Shown here in pieces: positions 7,762-13,995 of a stretch of DNA of 25,826 nucleotides. Positions within the stretch are counted from its first letter, which is position 1. Every line of letters begins with the position of its first letter. This stretch comes from Pseudomonadota bacterium (lineage in GTDB: Bacteria > Pseudomonadota > Gammaproteobacteria > Steroidobacterales > Steroidobacteraceae). Under the pieces are notes generated by a model. That model searched no databases, was not told the DNA's origin, and worked only from the letters and a program-made list of their open reading frames with translations. The translations under genes were made by a program, and so were the position numbers. The stretch covers positions 1 to 25,826 of the forward strand of contig JAKBCE010000044.1 of NCBI GenBank assembly GCA_021808195.1. The letters run 5' to 3'.

Positions 7762-8371
7762 GTGGCGCTCGCGGAACTCGCCGCTGGGTCCTCCCTCGGG
7801 GACGCGCTCAAGCGCCTGCGTGGGCGCTCGGTGCTGCTCGCCGCGCGCGATCAGCTCGTCGCAGCGGCCGTGCTGCCGGAGATCGACGGCATGGTGCGTC
7901 GCATGGTGATCAGTTTGCCGGTGGTTGTGGCCGAGCACTTGGCGCACATTGCCCAGACTGCGCAGGTCGAGGCCTGGGTATGCGATCGGCACAGCGAGAA
8001 GGCCCCGCAGCTCGGCATCGCGCTCACCGAGTGCGCGACGCCGCAGGTGATCCGATCCACCGTCCATAGCCGTGCCCCGCATCGGAGCGCGTGGGTGCTG
8101 CTCAGCTCCCCGGACGGCGGCGGCGCCGACGCTGTGGCCCATACCGTTGCGAGCCTCGCTTACGCGTTCGCGGATCGGGCACCCGAGTGGCTCAGGCCCG
8201 CGCCTGGAGCACCTTCCACGACATCCGCTGCTACGGGGACCTGTAAATCTATCTGAGAGGCCTTTACGGGGGTTCGTCCCTGCTTTCGAGCGCCGGCGAC
8301 GCGCTGCGCGGCCGCCACGTCCCGGACAACCTGCGGCAGGAAGGACAGGCGCGGGTGGACGGGTAGCGAGA
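7762..8371 (+). pseudogene. AMP-dependent acyl-CoA synthetase/ligase, decayed remnant
   Basis: From GTG 7762 the frame reads LGDALKRLRGRSVLLAARDQ and LPEIDGMVRRMVISLP, which fit the N-terminal lobe of AMP-forming ligases encoded beside acyl carrier genes in polysaccharide loci. The AMP-binding loop, normally SSGTTGxPK, is replaced by SSPDGGGADA before VAHTVASL. After about 8180 the family pattern continues in another frame: ARAWSTFHDIRCYGDL, a TAA stop (8247-8249) where such proteins usually have Gln, then IYLRGLYGGSSLLSSAGD. Similarity ends near 8320 and the frame stops at 8371. The remaining half of the adenylation domain and the C-terminal lid domain are absent. Loss of the P-loop plus a frameshift, a stop and truncation make this clearly non-functional. 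Confidence 0.72.
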
Positions 8372-8372
8372 G

Positions 8373-8495
8373 TGCCGCCGGCAAGGAGCGGAATCGAACC
8401 TCGGGCGCCGCATCCGGTGTGTGGTTGACCAGCCCGATTGCGATTGGGTCGGAGCCGGGGCGGACCGGATGGGGCGCCTCCACCCTGAGCGGCAT
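8373..8495 (-). pseudogene. Possible fragment of a homoserine O-succinyltransferase-like protein
   Basis: The minus-strand frame contains DPIAIGLVNHTPDAA followed by VRFRSLPA. Class-I-amidotransferase-like homoserine acyltransferases have a similar opening (IGLVNNMPD, later LRLxSLP), but with about 20-25 residues between the two blocks that are missing here. It is short and interrupted, and rests on motif resemblance alone. It could be chance. Confidence 0.25.
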
Positions 8496-8568
8496 GCGTC
8501 AGTATCGGCCTGTTATGTGAAGTGATTCCGGCGGACCACCGCATGCCTATGATGTAGTCAGTGTGCTT

Positions 8569-8597
8569 TTCTTTACTTTAAGCTAGCGCGTAAAGAA
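8569..8597. promoter_or_regulatory. Dyad TTCTTTAC-N13-GTAAAGAA, candidate operator
   Basis: Perfect 8-bp arms at 8569-8576 and 8590-8597 with a 13-nt spacer. The AT-rich dyad is 29 nt upstream of the GTG start of the SnoaL-like gene, where a repressor or activator would bind. The symmetry and position suggest a dimeric regulator site; an RNA stem in the leader is the alternative. Confidence 0.45.
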
Positions 8598-8625
8598 GAC
8601 CAAAACTGAGCACGGGAGCACATTC

Positions 8626-9129
8626 GTGAACGCGTCCCACACAATCGATTCGGTCGCGGACGACATCGGGCGACTTGAGTCATCGCTCGGCGAGCGGACG
8701 TGCACCGTCGCCCGGGTTGCCGCCGAGCACGCTGCCGCGGTCGAAACTCAGGCAGGGTTCCATGAGGAAGCGTTCCGTGCGATCGAGGCCGCGCGATTCG
8801 GGGGCGATCTCGAGTGGCTCGCCGGGCTCTTTGCCGACGATGCGATTTTGCGGATTTCCGGTTCGAGCGACGGCCAGCCGATGGCCATTCGAGCCCAGGA
8901 CGCCCCGGAGGTCCGCTCCTGGCTTACGGTTCTCCCGCAGACGTTCAAGGTGGCCGAGCCGCAGGTGCTGCCCAAGGTGATCGAAGGATCCAGGGCCTCG
9001 GTGTACGGGCGGATGAGTATTCACTCGCGGATCACCGGGGCGAGCCCTGCTACGGAACCCGCGGACCTCGCCGAAGCGCATCGGGGCGGCAGGATCCGCT
9101 CGGACGTAGAGTTCTGTGCACCCCCATGA
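8626..9129 (+). CDS. SnoaL/NTF2-like (nuclear transport factor 2 family) protein
   Basis: 167 residues. After an approximately 45-residue N-terminal extension, the segment from about residue 50 to the end (EAFRAIEAARFGGDLEWLAG, LFADDAILRISG, then VEFCAP) has the layout of the cone-shaped SnoaL/NTF2 fold: a leading helix, FADDA, and a C-terminal strand. Members are small cyclases, isomerases or accessory dimers; no catalytic set is evident here, so no reaction is assigned. GTG 8626 is supported by GGGAGC 7 nt upstream. The stop overlaps an ATG (ATGA at 9126-9129) of the following hydrolase frame, so the pair is coupled. The two genes remain intact while the adjoining acyl-carrier and ligase genes have decayed. 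Homology is recognised from motifs by eye. Confidence 0.65.
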   Translation: MNASHTIDSVADDIGRLESSLGERTCTVARVAAEHAAAVETQAGFHEEAFRAIEAARFGGDLEWLAGLFADDAILRISGSSDGQPMAIRAQDAPEVRSWLTVLPQTFKVAEPQVLPKVIEGSRASVYGRMSIHSRITGASPATEPADLAEAHRGGRIRSDVEFCAPP

Positions 9130-9152
9130 GCCAGGAGTCCAGGGAGGTGCGG

Positions 9153-10994
9153 ATGGAGGAGCCGGCGGAGAGCGTGGCCGAGCCCGTCTATTTTCCTTCG
9201 GCCGAGCGGACGCTGTTCGGATGGCTGCATCGGCCGGCGGGGGATGCCGCGCGCATCGGTGTCGTGCTGTGTCGGCCGTTCGGCTTCGAGTCGGTGTGCT
9301 CGTACCTCAGTCAACGCGCCTTTGCGCAGGCGGCAAGCGGGGCGGGCATTGCAGTCCTGTGCTTCGATTACGCCGGCACTGGCAACTCCAGCGACATTGA
9401 CCCCGACACCGATCAGATCGAGCTCTGGCGGGACGATGTGATCGCGGTCTGCGATGCGCTTCGCGAGCGCACCGGTGTCGAACGGGTCTGCCTGCTCGGC
9501 TTCAGGCTCGGGGCCCTGCTTGCCACCCTCGCCGCCCCGCAATGCCAGGGTGTTTTCGCGATCGCGGCGCTCGCTCCGATCGTGAGTGGGCGGCGATACC
9601 TGCGTGAGCTGCGTACATTCAGTCTGGCCGCAGGACAGCTGGGCGTGACGCAGGCTCCGGAGCCGGAGCTGCCCAGGCCGAGCGGCCCGGTTCCGATGGA
9701 CATCAGCGGATTTGCATTGTCGGCCGCGACGGTGGCGACACTGTCGAGCATTGATCTCGGGGTACTCCCGAAGGCACCGGCCTCCGAGGTACTCATCATC
9801 GATCGCAGCGATCTGATGGCAGCACGAGCCTGGAGCGAGCGACTCAGCGGGCAGGGTGCGCAGGTGCGTTATCTGCCGATGCCGGGATTTGTCGAGATGA
9901 TGATGCGGCCTCCGGATCTCACGGTCACCCCGAAAGCGACCGTAGCCGAACTCATCGCCTGGCTCGTGGGGCTCGCCGAGCAGGCGCGGCCCGTGAGTCC
10001 CATTAAGGCAGTGGGCCTACCGGGTGCCCAGCAAGCCGCCGCGCCGTCCGATGTTCTACGGCTGGCGAGCCCACGCGGGTCCGTCCTGTCCGAGCGACCC
10101 ATCTGGCTTGCCCGCGAGCCGCGTCTTTTTGGCATCGTGACTGAGCCCCTCGAGGGTGAGAAGCGCCGCCGAGGGGTGATCCTCATCAATTCCGGCGGCG
10201 ATTATCACATCGGTCCCCGGCGCATGTACGTCTCGCTTGCGCGTCGCTGGGCGAATCACGGCTACGTGGTTCTGCGCATGGATCTGGCGGGCCTCGGAGA
10301 CAGTGCGAAGCACCCCGGGCGGCCTGGCAATGAGCTCTTCCCGCCGAGCGCGGTCGAGGATATCCGTGCCGGCGTCGAGTTCCTGCGCAGCCGGTATGGG
10401 GTCGGTGAGCTGACCGTCGGCGGAGTGTGCACGGGCGCCTACCACTCGCTGCAGGCGGCGATGCAGGGGCTCGCCGTTGACCGGGTTCTGCTGGTCAATC
10501 CGCTCAATTTCTTCTGGAGAGAAGGCGAGAAACCGACCGATATCCAGGACTGGGAAGTCGTGCACAAGCCGAGCGCCTATCGCCAGCAGCTCTTTTCGAG
10601 CCACGCGTGGCGGCGTCTGCTGACCCGGGACGTCAGTCCGTGGCGGGTCGCCAAGATCTACCTCCGGGGGCCCTGGGTGTTGTGTGTCATGGCGCTGCGC
10701 AATGTCGCGCGACGCCTGCGGCTGCCGCTGCGCAATGACCTCGCCCGCGAGCTGAAGCGGATCGCCGCGCGTGGGGTGCGGATCGTGTTCATCTTCTCGG
10801 AAGGGGATCCGGGGATCAGCCTGCTCACGGCCGAGACGGGGCTGCACGTCCAAGCCCTCGCCCGGCAATACCGGTTTCGCCTCATCGAGGGCGCGGACCA
10901 CAATCTCACGCGCAGCAAACCGCGCACCCACCTCGAGCAGGCCCTCTCCGAGGAGCTGCTTATGGCCAACGAGTCGTCTGCGCGCTCAACTTGA
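9153..10994 (+). CDS. Tandem alpha/beta-hydrolase protein, resembling fused exosortase-associated hydrolases
   Basis: About 613 residues with two alpha/beta-hydrolase domains. Domain 1 (about 10-290) starts FPSAERTLFGWLHRP and has the oxyanion region VLCRPFGFE and elbow GFRLG, with Arg118 where a Ser nucleophile would be. Domain 2 (about 320-600) has VILINSGGDYH, LRMDLAGLGDS, elbow GGVCTG (Cys426), acid candidate in FSEGDPG and His in GADHNLT. From family knowledge, exosortase-A-associated hydrolase 2 has a GxRLGA elbow and hydrolase 1 a GLCxxAS elbow, and these are separate genes; here both types sit in one chain, an inference from motifs. ATG 9153 has AGGGAGG 5 nt upstream and is preferred; ATG 9126, overlapping the upstream stop, would add nine residues. 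No signal peptide is visible, so it is cytoplasmic. The stop abuts the convergent glycosyltransferase stop. Confidence 0.82.
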   Translation: MEEPAESVAEPVYFPSAERTLFGWLHRPAGDAARIGVVLCRPFGFESVCSYLSQRAFAQAASGAGIAVLCFDYAGTGNSSDIDPDTDQIELWRDDVIAVCDALRERTGVERVCLLGFRLGALLATLAAPQCQGVFAIAALAPIVSGRRYLRELRTFSLAAGQLGVTQAPEPELPRPSGPVPMDISGFALSAATVATLSSIDLGVLPKAPASEVLIIDRSDLMAARAWSERLSGQGAQVRYLPMPGFVEMMMRPPDLTVTPKATVAELIAWLVGLAEQARPVSPIKAVGLPGAQQAAAPSDVLRLASPRGSVLSERPIWLAREPRLFGIVTEPLEGEKRRRGVILINSGGDYHIGPRRMYVSLARRWANHGYVVLRMDLAGLGDSAKHPGRPGNELFPPSAVEDIRAGVEFLRSRYGVGELTVGGVCTGAYHSLQAAMQGLAVDRVLLVNPLNFFWREGEKPTDIQDWEVVHKPSAYRQQLFSSHAWRRLLTRDVSPWRVAKIYLRGPWVLCVMALRNVARRLRLPLRNDLARELKRIAARGVRIVFIFSEGDPGISLLTAETGLHVQALARQYRFRLIEGADHNLTRSKPRTHLEQALSEELLMANESSARST

Positions 10995-11939
10995 TTAAGA
11001 CTGACCGGAGCGCGAGGCGCCCGTGCGCGCGTATTCCAGGTACTGGCCGCCCCAAAGTGTGGAGAGCTTGCCCCAGTTGCCGCTCACTTTTATCAGCCAG
11101 TGCGCCGAACGGTGTCGTCCGAGCGGCAGAGTGAGTACGGCCAACACCGCGGCGACCAGCAGCTGCATCGCGGCTCGCAGGTAGAACCGAGCGCAACCCC
11201 AGCTGTCGATGGGTCGGTAGCGGGCGCCCGTGATGGCTCGGGCGTAGCCCTGACCGCCGCCGAACTCGCGCCGCAACAACCAGCCGAGCCTCAGGCGTTG
11301 GGCCTCGATCGGCTCGAACACCGGTGATTCTTCGGACCATACTATCAGCGCCCCTTTCTCGCTGAGGCGTATGAGCAAATCGAGATCCTCTCCGGCTTTG
11401 AGGCCGAACTCCGCATCGAAGGGTCCGGGCTCGGCGCGCACGATCGAGCCGCGCAGCAGCACATTGCCGAAACGGAGCATGCTCTGCGGCACCCGCGATC
11501 CGGTGGCCGCGTGCGGCCAGTCGTAGAACCTGCCGCGCCGCAGCCAGGCGGGCGCGTTTTGTGGAACTCGTGGCTCGACCGGAGCGAGGACGCCGTCCGC
11601 CTGGAATCGATCCGCGGCATCGACCAGTCCCTTCAGCCACTGTGGTGGCGCGCGTTCGTCATCGTCGATGAAGGCCAGCCATTCGCACTCCGCAAGCTCG
11701 ACCGTCCGATTACGGGTGAGGGGAATGCTGGGTTGAGGCTGCACGTCATAATCGATCCTCACGCCGCGTCCCAGCTGACGGAATTCCTCGATGACGCCGC
11801 GTGCGCCGCCCGAGGCATCGTTGTCGACCACCACGATCTGCTCGGGAAGGCGCTCCTGATGCGCGAGATCCGTGAGCAGCGCCCGCAGGCGCTCATTGCG
11901 CCGGTAAGTCGCTATGCAGACGCTGACGCCGGGGTTCAC
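10995..11939 (-). CDS. Family 2 glycosyltransferase (copy B)
   Basis: GT-A glycosyltransferase of about 314 residues: GVSVCIATYRRNERLRALLT at the N-terminus, FIDDDERAP as the DXD site, GEDLDLLIRL as the acceptor motif, and a C-terminal hydrophobic stretch (MQLLVAAVLAVLTLPLG) for membrane contact. The GTG at 11939 overlaps the upstream glycosidase stop as GTGA, so translation is coupled; the frame upstream of it lies inside the glycosidase gene and is ignored. It closely matches copy A at 5210-6124, including long identical blocks such as SMLRFGNVLLRGSIVRAEPG and FYDWPHAATG, and the two presumably arose by duplication. It is the last gene of the nine-gene minus-strand series and is placed right after the glycosidase. 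Confidence 0.9.
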   Translation of the reverse strand: MNPGVSVCIATYRRNERLRALLTDLAHQERLPEQIVVVDNDASGGARGVIEEFRQLGRGVRIDYDVQPQPSIPLTRNRTVELAECEWLAFIDDDERAPPQWLKGLVDAADRFQADGVLAPVEPRVPQNAPAWLRRGRFYDWPHAATGSRVPQSMLRFGNVLLRGSIVRAEPGPFDAEFGLKAGEDLDLLIRLSEKGALIVWSEESPVFEPIEAQRLRLGWLLRREFGGGQGYARAITGARYRPIDSWGCARFYLRAAMQLLVAAVLAVLTLPLGRHRSAHWLIKVSGNWGKLSTLWGGQYLEYARTGASRSGQS

Positions 11940-13474
11940 TGTGGGACGGCAGTGGCTGTGTTTCGCTGGAGTTGCAGCAGGCTCATGCTCCAGGGGGGCA
12001 GGGTGAGCGTGAAGCTGTCGCCCACAGACCCAAGGTGTTCCGTGACGGCGCCGGCCCATACGTTGTGTCGTGATTCATCGTACTGTGCTTTGCCGTACAG
12101 TTGTTCGGTGGCCGCATAAGCCGGCCCGTCAGCATGGCGGATCGTGATGTGAATTGCCTTCGTCTTCGTCTCGCTCAGGTTGAACAGCAGCACCGCATAG
12201 CCTTTGCCCTGTGTGGCGGCGTAGGCACGCGCGTCCGCAGAGCCGGATGCGGTTGAGAGCAGTCGCTCCCCGGGGTTGGCGAACTCGGCCACAAGCCGGA
12301 AGGCATGGCCGCTTGGCGAAAGCGCTCCTTCCGCAATCACGTGACCGCCATTGGGGCCCTGGCAGTCGTTGTAGGCGGAGCGGGTGTTGCCGAAGATCAG
12401 GTCGTAGCTCCCCCAATCCTGGAACCCGTAGAGGCCGGGGGGATTGTGGATGCCGCAGTCCTGGATGCCGCCGACCCCGAACCACCAGGCATCGGCGGCG
12501 AGTCCATCCTCGATCCCTTCGGCCAGCACCTGGCCGGCAAACAGGCCGTTCACAATCGACACAGTCTGCTTCCCCTGGTTGTAGGCGACCGAGTTCACCT
12601 CGCCGACCACGATGGGCGTGTTGGGCCGACCCGCAGCCGCGAGTTCGCGCTCGAGGTGGTGGATGAGCCGGCTGAAGTCCTGCGGCGCGCGATCGAGCAG
12701 GTAGCTGTCGCTTTCCTCCCCCGGCTGCTGGGCATACCAGTGAACTTCGATGAAGTCGTACGGCGCGTGCGACAGTACGTAGCGATCCCAGTCATCGTAG
12801 CCGTCGTTTCCGGCAACGATGACGCCCACCTGGGCTCTGGGGTCCGCCGCCTTCATGAGTGCGTAATAACCTGTGGGACCGCTCACGGCGGCGGCGTAGG
12901 TCTTCGGGTCGTGAGGCTTGGCATGCAGGTCGACTTCCCAGTTTCCGAAGGATTCGTTGCCGACAGTCCAGAACTTGATGCGGGAGCTATAGCCGTGGCT
13001 TCGGGCGTAGGCGACCCAGGCCGCGGCCTCTCGGGGGTCACCACCGCCGGTGCAGGTTGGATTCGTACCATAGGCCACAGTGACTGCGACGTCGTATCCG
13101 CCCGGCATCACGATATCATTCATGAAATTCCGGAACGTGCTCCGGGGATCGTATGCGGGCTTGCTGACGTGGCCGTCGCACTGCGTGTGGTTCTGCCAGT
13201 GATAGGTCTCAGCCAGGGAGCCGCCCGGCCACCTGAGCAGGTGCGCGTGCAGCTGGGCGAGCTCGCTCGGCAGGCTCGGCGCGGTGACATCGTAGGCGAC
13301 TTGCAGGTTCGTGCCGAGCTGATCGGCGGCGATTCGGGCGAGCGACGCGGAGGCATCGATCACCACGTGGTCGGGGGCGATGTCCCGGGTGGCTACCCCT
13401 CCGGCACCGCACGATGCGGCGAGCAGTGACGAGAGGCCGAGGACGAATGACTCCAGATGCCGCAGGCGACCCAT
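11936..13474 (-). CDS. Secreted clan GH-A glycoside hydrolase (alpha-L-arabinofuranosidase-like)
   Basis: 512 residues. The N-terminus (Arg residues, then SFVLGLSSLLAASC) is a secretion signal. Cys22 could be a lipobox cysteine, but the -3 residue is Ala, so lipoprotein status is uncertain. The TIM-barrel has LLRWPGGSLAETYHW near residues 79-93, WTVGNESFG with the probable acid/base Glu174, IEVHWYAQ, and VVGEVNS with the probable nucleophile Glu292. A beta domain follows, with LLFNLSETKTKAI. This pattern is typical of GH51-like and related clan GH-A enzymes, but the substrate is unknown. It lies 53 nt downstream of the exosortase substrate gene, and a GCCGG/CCGGC stem (13498-13516) sits between them. 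A glycosidase inside a polysaccharide operon usually trims or releases the polymer. Confidence 0.82.
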   Translation of the reverse strand: MGRLRHLESFVLGLSSLLAASCGAGGVATRDIAPDHVVIDASASLARIAADQLGTNLQVAYDVTAPSLPSELAQLHAHLLRWPGGSLAETYHWQNHTQCDGHVSKPAYDPRSTFRNFMNDIVMPGGYDVAVTVAYGTNPTCTGGGDPREAAAWVAYARSHGYSSRIKFWTVGNESFGNWEVDLHAKPHDPKTYAAAVSGPTGYYALMKAADPRAQVGVIVAGNDGYDDWDRYVLSHAPYDFIEVHWYAQQPGEESDSYLLDRAPQDFSRLIHHLERELAAAGRPNTPIVVGEVNSVAYNQGKQTVSIVNGLFAGQVLAEGIEDGLAADAWWFGVGGIQDCGIHNPPGLYGFQDWGSYDLIFGNTRSAYNDCQGPNGGHVIAEGALSPSGHAFRLVAEFANPGERLLSTASGSADARAYAATQGKGYAVLLFNLSETKTKAIHITIRHADGPAYAATEQLYGKAQYDESRHNVWAGAVTEHLGSVGDSFTLTLPPWSMSLLQLQRNTATAVPQ

Positions 13475-13527
13475 GGGTCACACGCTTTGCTTGGCGCGCC
13501 GGCGATTGCGGCCGGCATCAACCCGGA

Positions 13528-13845
13528 CTACTTTTTCGTACGCCGCCCGCGCAGCGCCGCAAGCCCGCCCGCAAGCAGGGTAAGGGCCGCTGTCGCGGCC
13601 GCGGGGTCAAACTCGGGGGCGGAGACAGGACCGCTGCCCGTGGTGCTGATTGATCCCTGGTCCGGATCAGTGTACCCGGTGGCGGTCCAGAACCAGCCCT
13701 CAAACTGCTGGCCTAATTGATCTGCCCAGTTGTCCCACTGCTGCAGAGTGCTCGTGCTGACCGGCTGGTTCGTCAGCTGGGCGGTGTTCGCATAGGCCAC
13801 TGTGGTGCACAGTGTGAGCGCGAGAACCCCTAGGAACTTACCCAT
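13528..13845 (-). CDS. Small VPEID-CTERM-type sorted surface protein, probable XrtE substrate
   Basis: 105 residues. A signal peptide (MGKFLGVLALTLCTTVAYA, predicted cut after residue 19) is followed by a short Gln/Trp-rich mature part with QQWDNWADQLGQQFEGWFW. The C-terminus has the three-part sorting signal: APEFD (76-80), a hydrophobic helix (82-98) and the basic RGRR-TKK tail. The known VPEID-CTERM signal of exosortase E systems is V-P-E-I-D, helix, RGRR; here Val becomes Ala and Ile becomes Phe. It has no recognisable domain beyond the signals and is too small to be an enzyme, so a structural or matrix-tethering role is inferred. It sits 150 nt downstream of XrtE with its own leader and probably its own promoter. 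AGGAG lies 12 nt from the ATG, a little far. Confidence 0.82.
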   Translation of the reverse strand: MGKFLGVLALTLCTTVAYANTAQLTNQPVSTSTLQQWDNWADQLGQQFEGWFWTATGYTDPDQGSISTTGSGPVSAPEFDPAAATAALTLLAGGLAALRGRRTKK

Positions 13846-13995
13846 GTTGTTGTCTTTCTCCTGATCCGTCTCTGGGGGGTGCCGCGCATTGCCTTCGTCA
13901 GAACCGTTCCGACTCAGATCATAGCCTCAGTGTCGGCAAAAGGAAACGGGCGGATTGACTAATGTCAAATTTATTGTCTCATGCTGCGTGGGCCG
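13846..13995 (-). promoter_or_regulatory. Leader/promoter region of the VPEID-type gene
   Basis: A 150-nt gap between XrtE and its putative substrate is long for this otherwise tight gene series. On the minus strand it has TTGACA at 13963-13968, a match to a -35 box, but no clear -10 box 17 nt downstream. I did not find a convincing sigma-54 GG-N10-GC pair, which controls some other PEP-CTERM genes. Confidence 0.4.
13955..13968. repeat. TTGAC-N4-GTCAA dyad
   Basis: Perfect 5-bp arms around TAAT, reading TTGACTAATGTCAA on the plus strand. It lies about 110 nt upstream of the ATG of the small sorted protein and coincides with the putative -35 match, so it is a candidate regulator site. The arms are short enough to arise by chance. 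Confidence 0.35.

Noticed and set aside
7603..8256. A 217-codon open frame taken as one intact hypothetical protein
   Set aside because: Its start is the tail of an acyl carrier protein and the rest is the N-terminal lobe of a ligase lacking its AMP loop, so it is a chance joining of two decayed genes.
8814..9152. Upstream extension of the hydrolase frame (104 or more extra codons)
   Set aside because: It overlaps the SnoaL-like gene in another frame, and a strong ribosome site precedes ATG 9153.
10056..10931. Minus-strand frame of 291 codons opposite the hydrolase
   Set aside because: Antisense to the well-supported second hydrolase domain, with no motif.
12305..13429. Plus-strand frame (374 codons) opposite the glycosidase
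   Set aside because: The minus strand has the signal peptide and catalytic motifs of a glycosidase; this frame is its antisense shadow, with no motifs.
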